The notes under the pieces: model-generated
The model's input: the letters and a program-made list of their open reading frames with translations, nothing else
Told to the model about the DNA's origin: nothing
The model's database searches: none
Position numbers and translations under genes: made by a program
Assembly: GCA_030613565.1 (NCBI GenBank)
Contig: JAUWLS010000007.1
Coordinates: 1-40,027, forward strand
Source of the DNA: Candidatus Shapirobacteria bacterium
GTDB taxonomy: Bacteria; Patescibacteriota; Microgenomatia; UBA12405; JAUWLS01
DNA: 40,027 nucleotides
Direction: 5' to 3'
In this document: piece after piece, positions 1 to 7,145 of the stretch
Layout: each line of letters begins with the position of its first letter
Numbering within the stretch: the stretch's first letter is position 1

Positions 1-15
1 TTGTTGTTTTTGCTT

Positions 16-28
16 TATAATTTCTTTT
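16..28 (+). promoter_or_regulatory. -10 box and leaderless start of the lipase gene
   Basis: A perfect TATAAT lies at 16-21 and is followed by only 7 nt before the ATG at 29. Transcription would begin at or next to the start codon. A -35 box would lie at or beyond the left edge, so it cannot be judged. Confidence 0.6.
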
Positions 29-2506
29 ATGGAAAGTACTCGTTGTTTTTACTTCTATTTCATTTTATCAATATTGTCTGTTCTTTTTTTTCTATTTCCA
101 GATCAAGTTCTGGCTCATTTTTTTTCTGAGGAATTCGATTCCATCAATACAGACTCTTGGGTTTTGTATGAGAATGATGGTGTGGTTAGTGCTAATTTAG
201 GTAGGATTTGGCTTTCAGGAAATGGCCCCCTTGCCCCTTATGTTCACGATTCCGGGAGTGTTGATATTTTTCCTGATTCTGGTGATTTTTCTCTTAAGAT
301 AATTTTTTCTTATCCATCTTTGACATACTGGGGAGTAGGTATAGGAATTGGTTCGGAAGTGCCCAGTAATGATGTTTCTGGAACCACTTCTCGAGACAGG
401 GATCATTTGTATTCGCAGTTTGGTGTTTGGCAAGATTTAACGAGCGGTTTAATCGTTTACTACCGACACTGCAATCTCGGAGTTTGTGAAAGTGAGGGTT
501 CTTATTCTGGTAGAGAAGTTGTAAGTATTGTTGACCCCCCTGGAGAGTTAAACGAAGAGGACCATGTTTTGGAAATAGATTATGTGGGAAGTAGGTACTA
601 TATTTATTTTGATAGGAGTAGTAATCCTGACCCCGTGATTATTTCTGATATGTCAGATGAAATTCCTAAAAGAGTGTGGTTTGGAAATCCCATAAGAACA
701 GGTGGGGTTCCGTGGACATCTTTAAGTATTGATTCTGTTTTGGTTCAGAGTTTAGATCAAGAAGGTAAGAATAAGGTTGTCCTTTTGCCTGGTTTGGGGG
801 GTAGTTGGAACACAGAAGCCTTAATAACAGGAGTCAGTGTTGCTGACGAGGAGTGGAAATTAACACCTTTTTATGATGGTTATAGTGGGTTGATATCCAC
901 TTTTGAGGCTAATGGATATGTAGAGGGCGAGGATCTGTTTGTTTATACCTATGACTGGAGAGATGAAATGGATGACATAACTTCTCGTCTTTCTGATTTC
1001 TTGTCAGATAATTTTGATAGTAGTGATGAGGTTGACTTGGTGGGCCATAGTTTGGGTGGCTTGGTTGCAAGAAACTATGAACAGCAAAACAATGATTCGA
1101 GAATTGACAAGGTAGTTACGTTGGGAGCGCCCCACAGAGGGGTTATTCAGGCCTACGGGATGTGGGCAGGTGGGCAAATTGGTCAAAAAAGATCTTTAGC
1201 AGATGTTGCTTTAGGGATTCTTTTAGAATTGCAGTCTGGTGATGGATGGAATGGTTGGGAGGTTATAAGAAATGAGGCTCCAATAGTGAAAGATATAATG
1301 CCAAGTTTTGATTTTGCCTATAAGGGAATTTATCCATTATCTCTAGTGGCAATGGATAGTTATAATGATTTTTTAGTTGATCTTGAGTTGGATAAGGATT
1401 CTTTGTTTCCAAAACTAGAAGCAGTGGTAGCAACTGGTTTTGAAACGCCTAGGAGGGCCTATTTGGGACAAAGAACTTTTTATGATCAGGTCTTGGGTTT
1501 GTGGCCAGATGGTCATCTTTTGGGGTATGGGATGGGTGATGGAGATGAGGTAGTGATACCCACAAGTGCTGGTTTTGAAGGAGATTCTTACGTGGAGATT
1601 GAAACTGATCACAGAGGATTGGTTGATAAGGAAGTGGGAGTTGATACTTTAATGAATGTTTTGGGATTAGAAGAAAAAGAAGTTAGTTTTGGAACAAGTG
1701 GTTTTTCTGATACTTTACTGTTTTTAATGGGGTCTCCGGCGAGATTAGAAATTTTAACTCCAGGAGGAGAAATGTTAGTGTCTGATGATCAGGGGATAGT
1801 GAGCCTTTCCCCTTTCGAAGTTGGAATTTATGAGGTTTCAGTTATTGGTGAAGCAGATGGTGTTTATCATTTATTGTCCGGAGTGTTGGATAAAGATCTT
1901 TCTTATTTAGAGTCAGAGATTAATTTAGGAGAGGTTGATGTTTACTTATTCTCAGTAAGTGCTGATGGTGAATTTGAACTTTTGGATCCTAGTAGACTAC
2001 TTTGGTTGGGTCTGGCAAAAGATCTTGTTGAGAGAAAGTTGGGAATCACTGGAAACTTGGAAGGGGTAATTTTGAACATAGAAGAAGCGGAGGACAATGC
2101 TTCTGACTGCAGTTTGGGTTATGAGAGAACAAATTTAGCTTTAGCTGATTTATTTTTGTATCGATTTACAGAGACAGATTCTCAGAAAAGAATTATTTCA
2201 GAAAGAGTGGTGGGTTATCTAATTAGAGCTGGAGTTTCTTTTGGTGAGTGTATGGGAACCCTGGAGGAGGATGATCTGGGTGCATATTTACTTAAAATGA
2301 GAGGGTTAAAATCTTTAGTGAATGCGAAACTCAGACTATTAGTTGAAGGTGGTGGAACACTAAGTAGGGGTCAAGTGGAGGCTTATAAGATAGCAGAAGG
2401 TTTGTTGGTAGAAGTGATAGACGATTTGTTTAATGAGAAGTATTGGGAGGCCGAAATGAAACTAAGAGTGGTAGAACTCTGCCTTGCTGAGTCTTTGGGG
2501 GTATAA
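29..2506 (+). CDS. secreted lectin-like / LCAT-family alpha/beta-hydrolase (lipase-like)
   Basis: 825 aa. Residues 1-29 form a signal peptide: a hydrophobic core ending near DQVLA. Residues ~30-240 look like a concanavalin/LamG-type beta-sandwich (EEFDSINTDSW near its start, many aromatic beta strands). Residues ~249-560 resemble lecithin-cholesterol acyltransferase-like hydrolases, with VVLLPGLGG as the oxyanion strand and the nucleophile elbow GHSLGG (Ser341). The C-terminal ~250 residues hold a beta region and then a helical region of unknown role. The likely activity is hydrolysis or transfer of acyl groups on lipids outside the cell, with the N-terminal domain binding a surface ligand; substrate is unknown. 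It is a single gene upstream of a tRNA and on the opposite strand to most of the window. The hydrolase fold is secure; lipase versus other esterase is not. Confidence 0.8.
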   Translation: MESTRCFYFYFILSILSVLFFLFPDQVLAHFFSEEFDSINTDSWVLYENDGVVSANLGRIWLSGNGPLAPYVHDSGSVDIFPDSGDFSLKIIFSYPSLTYWGVGIGIGSEVPSNDVSGTTSRDRDHLYSQFGVWQDLTSGLIVYYRHCNLGVCESEGSYSGREVVSIVDPPGELNEEDHVLEIDYVGSRYYIYFDRSSNPDPVIISDMSDEIPKRVWFGNPIRTGGVPWTSLSIDSVLVQSLDQEGKNKVVLLPGLGGSWNTEALITGVSVADEEWKLTPFYDGYSGLISTFEANGYVEGEDLFVYTYDWRDEMDDITSRLSDFLSDNFDSSDEVDLVGHSLGGLVARNYEQQNNDSRIDKVVTLGAPHRGVIQAYGMWAGGQIGQKRSLADVALGILLELQSGDGWNGWEVIRNEAPIVKDIMPSFDFAYKGIYPLSLVAMDSYNDFLVDLELDKDSLFPKLEAVVATGFETPRRAYLGQRTFYDQVLGLWPDGHLLGYGMGDGDEVVIPTSAGFEGDSYVEIETDHRGLVDKEVGVDTLMNVLGLEEKEVSFGTSGFSDTLLFLMGSPARLEILTPGGEMLVSDDQGIVSLSPFEVGIYEVSVIGEADGVYHLLSGVLDKDLSYLESEINLGEVDVYLFSVSADGEFELLDPSRLLWLGLAKDLVERKLGITGNLEGVILNIEEAEDNASDCSLGYERTNLALADLFLYRFTETDSQKRIISERVVGYLIRAGVSFGECMGTLEEDDLGAYLLKMRGLKSLVNAKLRLLVEGGGTLSRGQVEAYKIAEGLLVEVIDDLFNEKYWEAEMKLRVVELCLAESLGV

Positions 2507-2527
2507 ATTTGATAAAATCAGCTACCT

Positions 2528-2601
2528 GGTCGCTTAGCTCAGCTGGTTAGAGCGTTCGATTCACATTCGAGAGGTCACAGGTTCGAGTCCTGTAGCGACC
2601 A
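2528..2601 (+). tRNA. tRNA-Val (anticodon CAC)
   Basis: A 74-nt cloverleaf can be drawn. The acceptor stem GGTCGCT/AGCGACC pairs perfectly. The D arm is GCTC/GAGC, the anticodon stem TTCGA/TCGAG has one G-T pair, the anticodon loop is TTCACAT, and the T arm is ACAGG-TTCGAGT-CCTGT. CAC reads GUG valine codons. The discriminator base is A, and the following bases are CAC, so CCA is not encoded and must be added. A TAAAAT at 2513-2518 is a possible -10 box. Confidence 0.96.
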
Positions 2602-2611
2602 CACTTTTGTA

Positions 2612-2788
2612 TTACCGAAGTATTATTCCTTTTTTGATCAAGTACGATGCTTCTTCAGGGTTTAAAATAAGTCCACTGTTTCTCGCCTGTCTTCTGAATC
2701 TCGCTAGGTCTTTAATAGAGCTAGCGAGGTGGGGCACTAGTCTTCTTTTGTTTATATGACTAAGCATACCTGTTTGTTTTTCTGACAT
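2612..2788 (-). CDS. 58-aa basic protein of unknown function
   Basis: An open frame of 58 codons starts with ATG at 2788 and ends with TAA at 2612. The product is strongly basic (MSEKQTGMLSHINKRR at the start) and has two probable helices, around residues 18-37 (LVPHLASSIKDLARFRRQAR) and 44-56 (PEEASYLIKKGII). Upstream, TACCAT at 2795-2800 sits 6 nt before the ATG, the same spacing as other promoters here, with a TTTACT-like -35 17 nt further upstream. It fills the gap between the tRNA and the DsbA-like gene. I do not recognise a family; the basic helical character would suit nucleic-acid or ribosome binding, but that is a guess. Confidence 0.55.
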   Translation of the reverse strand: MSEKQTGMLSHINKRRLVPHLASSIKDLARFRRQARNSGLILNPEEASYLIKKGIILR

Positions 2789-2831
2789 GGTGGCATGGTA
2801 GACCAGTGGGAATTTAAAGTAAAGGACCAGT

Positions 2832-3551
2832 TTAAAGGTACTTTTTGAGGGTTGCCTCTATTTGTTCGTAGGGGAGGGCTCCTCCAATTAGTTCTACCTC
2901 TTTATCTTTGGTAATAAGGATGGTTCCAGGAGTTCCCTGGACTCCAGCAATTTGTCCCCCCGAAAGGTCATCGGCTACGTTTTGAGCAAACTTTCCAGAA
3001 TCAATACAGTCTTGGATAGCACTTGCATCTAGTCCGATTTCGGCTGCTAAGGGAGCAAGTCTTTGGGGATCTAGACCATCATTACTAGTTGTTTCTTTAT
3101 AGATAGCGTCAAGGTAGGTCCAGAATTTTTCTGTTCCTCCCAAATCAGCAACACACTCAGTAGCTTCTGCTTCTTTTTGAGCATATTGGTGGAAAGGAAG
3201 AGGGTAGTGTCGGTAGACCCAAGCTATTTGATCAGAATAATTTTCAAAGATTTTTAACATAGTGTCGTGATGCTTTTTACAGTAAGGGCATTCAGTATCG
3301 GAATATTCAATGAGAGTGATTTTGGCATTTTTATTTCCTCGAATGTGATCGGAATCATCTACAGGTCTTACGTTTTCATAAGTGACTTCAGGTGCTGGAG
3401 GAGCTTCTTGAGGTTGGCTGGGTTGGATTTCGTCAACAGTTCCCTGAACACCGGGTCCGTCTTTAACTAGTTTGTATTGAGAGCTGAATTTCCCAAGGGT
3501 AAAAAAGGCGGCAGCGACTATTAAAGCGACGATGATGGTGTTGTTTTTCAT
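2832..3551 (-). CDS. membrane-anchored DsbA-like thiol oxidoreductase
   Basis: 239 aa. Residues 5-25 are an N-terminal membrane anchor, residues ~30-60 a Pro/Gln-rich linker, and residues ~68-239 a thioredoxin fold of the DsbA/Thioredoxin_4 type. The active site is CPYC at 88-91 within EYSDTECPYCKKHH. The cis-proline strand is GVQGTPGTI near the C-terminus. Such proteins catalyse disulfide exchange in exported proteins on the outer face of the membrane; whether it oxidises, isomerises or reduces cannot be told from sequence. It is divergent from signal peptidase I, a fitting neighbour for protein export. The ATG at 3551 is preceded at 7 nt by TATTCT. No DsbB/VKOR partner is present in the window. 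Confidence 0.9.
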   Translation of the reverse strand: MKNNTIIVALIVAAAFFTLGKFSSQYKLVKDGPGVQGTVDEIQPSQPQEAPPAPEVTYENVRPVDDSDHIRGNKNAKITLIEYSDTECPYCKKHHDTMLKIFENYSDQIAWVYRHYPLPFHQYAQKEAEATECVADLGGTEKFWTYLDAIYKETTSNDGLDPQRLAPLAAEIGLDASAIQDCIDSGKFAQNVADDLSGGQIAGVQGTPGTILITKDKEVELIGGALPYEQIEATLKKYL

Positions 3552-3564
3552 GGGGATTAGAATA
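3552..3564 (-). promoter_or_regulatory. probable -10 box for the DsbA-like gene
   Basis: On the minus strand TATTCT (3559-3564) is followed by 7 nt and then the ATG. The -35 region is not recognisable, so support comes mainly from the spacing shared with other genes here. Confidence 0.4.
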
Positions 3565-3627
3565 ATTTGTTATTAATGTTTATTCATAATAAAGGTTGTG
3601 AAAAAAATAATCAATGACTTTTTCTTA

Positions 3628-3665
3628 TTGTTAATTTGAATGTTGGGGTTTACACTTTAAAAGTA
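3628..3665 (+). promoter_or_regulatory. promoter deciding the start of signal peptidase I
   Basis: TTGTTA (3628-3633), a 17-nt spacer and TACACT (3651-3656) lie 9 nt before the ATG at 3666. The upstream in-frame TTG at 3636 would fall between the two boxes and ahead of the transcript, so the ATG is the better start. Confidence 0.55.
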
Positions 3666-4229
3666 ATGAAATCAGCGGGAAATTTTATTCTGGAATTTGT
3701 TCAGTCCATTGTTTTGGCGTTGTCTGTATTTGTTCTTCTCTATCTTTTGGTTGCTCAACCCAATGAAGTGAAAGGAAGTTCAATGGTTCCCAGTTTCATT
3801 AATGGAGAGTATCTTTTAACAGATAAACTAAGTTATCGTTTTCGAGATCCCAAAAGAGGTGAAGTAGTAGTTTTTAAGGCTCCCCCATCAGAGCCTTGTG
3901 CAGAAGATGAGTGTGAATACATTAAAAGAATTATTGGTGTTCCAGGAGACAAAGTGGAAGTGAGACAGGGCAAGGTTTATTTAAATAGAAAGCCTTTGAA
4001 TGAAGTTTATCTGGCCGAAGGGACTTATACAGAGAATGGTGCGGCGTTGGCAAAAGGAAGAGTAGTAATAGTTTCTGAAGGAGAGTACTTATTGTTTGGT
4101 GACAATAGACCTCATTCAAGAGACGGAAGAGAGTTTGGAAAAATTGATAAGAGTTTGATTGTGGGACGGGCTTTTTTCAGATATTGGCCAGCGTCTAGTT
4201 TGGGAATGATTCCTGATATTTCTATTTAA
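3666..4229 (+). CDS. lepB: signal peptidase I
   Basis: 187 aa from the chosen ATG. Residues ~8-30 form one transmembrane anchor. The catalytic serine is Ser39 in KGSSMVPS, and the general-base lysine is Lys87 in EYIKRIIGVPGD. The conserved C-terminal box reads GDNRPHSRDGREFG. The enzyme cleaves signal peptides from exported preproteins on the outer membrane face. The length is typical of short Gram-positive-like S26 peptidases. It is divergent from the DsbA-like gene and convergent with parB, overlapping that gene's stop by 8 nt. An upstream TTG at 3636 would add ten residues but lies inside the promoter. Confidence 0.95.
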   Translation: MKSAGNFILEFVQSIVLALSVFVLLYLLVAQPNEVKGSSMVPSFINGEYLLTDKLSYRFRDPKRGEVVVFKAPPSEPCAEDECEYIKRIIGVPGDKVEVRQGKVYLNRKPLNEVYLAEGTYTENGAALAKGRVVIVSEGEYLLFGDNRPHSRDGREFGKIDKSLIVGRAFFRYWPASSLGMIPDISI

Positions 4230-5112
4230 TCTTTTTGTTTTTTCTTTTTATCTTGGGCTTGGATTCTTCGTCAAGTAGTTTGATTTTTTTACCACAGACA
4301 ATTTCATAAAGATTTTCAAGTTGTTTAGTTCTCTCATCACTTGGTCCATTAAATTGGATAGTGACTTTGGTGGCCATATTACTTTGGACAATTTTCACTT
4401 TTGTTTTTTCAGAATCGAATTTTCCCTTAATCGATTCGCTGACTACGTCTAATTTGGATTTTAAGAAGTGGTGTAGGTTTTCTTTAGTAATGGGTACCAT
4501 TCCCTCTTCAATTTTTTTCTTCATTCTTCTGGCAATGTCTTCAGCTCGTCTGACAGAAGCTCTTTCTCTTAAGACAATCTTGTAGGCCTCGATCATTAGT
4601 CTGGTATCTGGGATACCAGCAAGAGCACGACCATGACCTTCACTTATTAGACCAGAAAGGAGCCCATCCTTTAGAGCATCGGGGAGAGACAGTAGACGGA
4701 TACTGTTAACAACGTAAGGGATGCTTTTACTGACTCTTTCGGCAATGTCTTCATAGACTAGGGAGAATTCATCTTTGAGCCTTAAAAAGGCTTTGGCGCG
4801 CTCAATTGGATTTAGATCTTTTCTTTGGACATTTTCAACAATGGCCATTTCAAGCATTCCCTGAGGAGTGGTTTTTTTGACGATGGCAGGGACTGAATCT
4901 AGTTTAAGAGTTCGGGCAGATCGCCAACGCCTTTCTCCGGCAATGATTTGATATCCGGCGGGAGTTTTGGCAACAACTAGGGGTTCTAAAATACCGTGCT
5001 TTTCTATGGATTTGACCAATTCTTCAATCGAGTCGGGGCTAATGATTCCCCTAGGCTGGAGAGGATTGGGCTGAAGGTCGGTGGTAGGGATTTGAAGGAT
5101 GACTTTATTCAT
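4222..5112 (-). CDS. parB: ParB/Noc-type chromosome partitioning CTPase
   Basis: 296 aa. The N-terminal ParB/Srx nucleotide-binding domain (about 1-95) has LQPNPLQPR and the CTP-binding box GERRWRSAR. The following box ENVQRKDLNPIERAKAF leads into a helix-turn-helix region (about 115-170). The C-terminal ~90 residues would serve dimerisation, with a lysine-rich tail. ParB loads on parS sites near the origin and acts with ParA; no parA or obvious parS was noticed here. The start is supported by a good promoter, TTGATA-18 nt-TAATCT, 6 nt before the ATG. The 3' end overlaps lepB tail to tail. The gene name is secure at family level. Confidence 0.93.
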   Translation of the reverse strand: MNKVILQIPTTDLQPNPLQPRGIISPDSIEELVKSIEKHGILEPLVVAKTPAGYQIIAGERRWRSARTLKLDSVPAIVKKTTPQGMLEMAIVENVQRKDLNPIERAKAFLRLKDEFSLVYEDIAERVSKSIPYVVNSIRLLSLPDALKDGLLSGLISEGHGRALAGIPDTRLMIEAYKIVLRERASVRRAEDIARRMKKKIEEGMVPITKENLHHFLKSKLDVVSESIKGKFDSEKTKVKIVQSNMATKVTIQFNGPSDERTKQLENLYEIVCGKKIKLLDEESKPKIKRKNKKIK

Positions 5113-5148
5113 TTAGAAAGATTAGCATCAAAGAGGATCAGGTATCAA
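5113..5148 (-). promoter_or_regulatory. parB promoter, leaderless type
   Basis: On the minus strand TTGATA (5143-5148) is separated by 18 nt from TAATCT (5119-5124), which ends 6 nt before the parB ATG. It lies back to back with the promoter of the 65-aa gene. Confidence 0.65.
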
Positions 5149-5180
5149 GTGTGAAAACGAAGATGAAAAGATGTGAAGTG

Positions 5181-5217
5181 TTGTTTTCAATGGATTGGGT
5201 GGGGTAGAATAAAAGAT
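5181..5217 (+). promoter_or_regulatory. promoter of the 65-aa gene, leaderless type
   Basis: TTGTTT (5181-5186), an 18-nt spacer and TAGAAT (5205-5210) are followed by 7 nt and the ATG at 5218. This argues against the upstream in-frame GTG at 5173, which lies before the promoter boxes. Confidence 0.6.
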
Positions 5218-5415
5218 ATGGAAACAGCAGGGGCGGTTTCACAAAGAGGTGAGTTTGGTCCTGATCAAGGAATAGCTGATCTGACCAATAGTTGGGCGGT
5301 ACTTACTCTTCGAGGTGTTCCAGAAGAAGATTTGGAAAAACTTTGGAAAAACAGAGAGAGGGCTATGGTGATGTGGGCCTCATCGGTTGCCCCAAGAAAG
5401 TGGAATAATGGTTAA
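5218..5415 (+). CDS. 65-aa acidic/mixed small protein, unknown function
   Basis: 65 aa from the ATG at 5218. The sequence begins [18 protein letters not shown], has a central segment around [18 protein letters not shown], and ends in a short Trp/Arg-rich tail. There is no signal peptide or membrane span. The gene is divergent from parB and converges with rpmA, overlapping its stop by 4 nt. A well-formed promoter supports expression. An in-frame GTG at 5173 would extend it by 15 residues but would sit upstream of the predicted transcription start. I do not recognise a family. Confidence 0.6.
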   Translation: METAGAVSQRGEFGPDQGIADLTNSWAVLTLRGVPEEDLEKLWKNRERAMVMWASSVAPRKWNNG

Positions 5416-5657
5416 GCTACAGAAACAATAGTGCGACCAAGAGCTTTTTTGAATTCAATGACTCCTGGTTTCATGGCAAAGATGGTGTGATCTTTTCCTA
5501 AGCCAACGTTTTTACCAACTTTGAATTTAGTTCCTCTTTGGCGAATGATGATTTGACCTAGTTTTACAACTTGGCCTCCGAAGAGTTTGACTCCTAGCCT
5601 TTTTCCAGGTCTAGTTGTCTTTTGGTTTGTTTTTCCTTGACTTTTGGTATGTGCCAT
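5412..5657 (-). CDS. rpmA: 50S ribosomal protein L27
   Basis: 81 aa, close to the usual bL27 length. It starts [20 protein letters not shown] and contains the diagnostic [12 protein letters not shown] block, followed by [23 protein letters not shown]. bL27 reaches the peptidyl-transferase centre with its N-terminal tail. The protein starts directly with the mature-type MAH, so no Firmicutes-type N-terminal extension needs cleavage. It lies 3 nt downstream of rplU in the usual L21-L27 order and is co-transcribed with it. No independent promoter is visible in the short gap. Confidence 0.97.
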   Translation of the reverse strand: MAHTKSQGKTNQKTTRPGKRLGVKLFGGQVVKLGQIIIRQRGTKFKVGKNVGLGKDHTIFAMKPGVIEFKKALGRTIVSVA

Positions 5658-5660
5658 TTT

Positions 5661-6032
5661 TTATTTTTTATTTTCTTTGGTAACTTTTTTTACTTTTGGT
5701 TTGGCGGCTTTTTTAGCGGTTTGACTAATGGAAAGGATTTTAATGTCGGTGAGTTGGGGTTTGAATCCAATAACGCGTCGGTAACGAGATTTTGCCTTGT
5801 AGGTAGCAACTCTTAGTTTTTTACCTTTGTAGTTTCTAAGGACTTCGTATTGGACCTCGACGTTGTCTAGTTTGGGGGTTCCGATTTGAGTATCCTCACC
5901 GTCGGTGAAAAGTAAAACATCCTTACTGGTAATTTTCTCTCCCTCTTTTGCTTTCTGGAGGTCGAGTTTTAAGATTAATCCTTCCTCAATTAAAAATTGA
6001 GATCCGGAGATGGATAGAACTGCGTACTTCAT
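5661..6032 (-). CDS. rplU: 50S ribosomal protein L21
   Basis: 123 aa. The bL21 core is seen in MKYAVLSISGSQFLIEEG, the central DVLLFTDGEDTQIGTP and the RNA-binding segment KSRYRRVIGFKPQLTDIKI. The C-terminal ~20 residues form a Lys/Ala-rich tail beyond the usual ~103-aa core. It binds 23S rRNA in the large subunit. It is first in the rplU-rpmA pair. A perfect TATAAT ends 8 nt before the ATG, which suggests a leaderless or nearly leaderless transcript for this ribosomal operon. Confidence 0.96.
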   Translation of the reverse strand: MKYAVLSISGSQFLIEEGLILKLDLQKAKEGEKITSKDVLLFTDGEDTQIGTPKLDNVEVQYEVLRNYKGKKLRVATYKAKSRYRRVIGFKPQLTDIKILSISQTAKKAAKPKVKKVTKENKK

Positions 6033-6046
6033 GGCTAGTTATTATA
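6033..6046 (-). promoter_or_regulatory. -10 box of the rplU-rpmA operon
   Basis: On the minus strand TATAAT (6041-6046) is followed by 8 nt and the rplU ATG. No convincing -35 hexamer is seen at the expected distance. Confidence 0.5.
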
Positions 6047-6058
6047 CAAAAGAGATCC

Positions 6059-7111
6059 TCAAGAATCTAGTGATAAATTTGAGAAGATAAAACCGAGGCT
6101 TAGAAAGCTAGAAAGAAGATGGGATCCACCAAAGGAAACAAAAGGCAAAGGAAGGCCTGTAACAGGCATCAAACCAAGGTTCATACCAACATTTATAAGG
6201 GTGTGAAACCAGAGCTGGGAGAGGAAAGCGATGGTAAAAAGTTGCTTGATTTCATTCTCTTGTTTTTGAGCGATTTTTAAAAGATTTATAAAAAGGAGGG
6301 CAAAAGCGAGTAAAAGAAGGGAAATGCCAAAAAGACCCAGTTCTTCAGAAAGAGCGGCAAAGATAAAGTCATTTTGTTTTTCTGGTAAGAATAGTAGTTG
6401 GCTCTGAGTTCCTTTTTTATAGCCTTGACCAGTCAGTCCCCCGGATCCGATGGCAATTTGAGACTGGGTTAGTTGATAACCTTGACCCAGTGGATCTTCC
6501 TGAGGGTTTAAAAAGTAAGAGAGGCGGTCTTTTTGATAATCTTTTAGTCCAAAACGAAAAACCAGTGGGGTAATTAGGGTAAAAATTAAGAGGATGGGTA
6601 AGAGTGGTTTTAGAGATATTCTTGCGGATATAAGAACGGCCAGAGAGGTGAAAGCGATAACTAGGGCAGTCCCAAGGTCTGGCTGAAGAACTGTAATTAT
6701 AAGAGGGATGGCCAGTAAAGAAGCCTTTAGGTAGGTTTTTAAAGGGTCTTTTTTTTCCTTTTGAATGATGATGATTAAAAATAGGGCAAGAAGTGGTTTT
6801 ATAAACTCTGAGGGTTGGATGGAGAAGGTGCCGATATTGATCCAGCGTTGGGTTCCCCTGGTGTTTAAGTTAAATATAGTGGGCAGAAGAAGAAATGCAG
6901 TGGCAGCAATTAGTAAAGGATAAGGAGAGTCAATGAAGGCTTTAGTGTTTATTCTTCGGACTAAAAAGAAAAGAAAGACAGCAACTACCCAGTACATGAT
7001 TTGTCTTGGTAGAAAATGGGGAGCAACACTGGAAATAGTAAGTAAACTTAAGGAGCCTAGAGTTAATATGGATATTAAAAGAGGCCAGAGTGGTTTTTTG
7101 TTTGAGTTCAC
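6059..7111 (-). CDS. rodA: RodA-type SEDS peptidoglycan glycosyltransferase
   Basis: 350 aa, polytopic, about ten membrane spans. SEDS-family motifs: TRGTQRWINIGTFSIQPSEF after span 4, LQPDLGTALV, and SGGLTGQGYKKGTQ followed by FLPEKQNDFIFAALSEELG. The C-terminal motif is GLPLPFVSFGGSHLLSSF. SEDS proteins polymerise lipid II into glycan strands with a class B PBP. I assign RodA rather than FtsW because a second SEDS gene (16264-17343) sits in the division cluster. The start is GTG at 7111, 6 nt after a perfect TATAAT. No mreB/mreC or second PBP is in the window. Confidence 0.9.
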   Translation of the reverse strand: MNSNKKPLWPLLISILTLGSLSLLTISSVAPHFLPRQIMYWVVAVFLFFLVRRINTKAFIDSPYPLLIAATAFLLLPTIFNLNTRGTQRWINIGTFSIQPSEFIKPLLALFLIIIIQKEKKDPLKTYLKASLLAIPLIITVLQPDLGTALVIAFTSLAVLISARISLKPLLPILLIFTLITPLVFRFGLKDYQKDRLSYFLNPQEDPLGQGYQLTQSQIAIGSGGLTGQGYKKGTQSQLLFLPEKQNDFIFAALSEELGLFGISLLLLAFALLFINLLKIAQKQENEIKQLFTIAFLSQLWFHTLINVGMNLGLMPVTGLPLPFVSFGGSHLLSSFLSLGFIFSNLSLDS

Positions 7112-7145
7112 AAATTAATTATACCTTTGTGAATTATTAGGCCAA
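7112..7145 (-). promoter_or_regulatory. rodA promoter, leaderless type
   Basis: On the minus strand TTGGCC (7140-7145), a 16-nt spacer and TATAAT (7118-7123) end 6 nt before the GTG start. The -35 box overlaps the 3' end of ileS. Confidence 0.55.

Noticed and set aside
3636-3665. TTG 3636 as start of signal peptidase I
   Set aside because: It lies between the -35 and -10 boxes, and the extra ten residues add nothing typical of the family.
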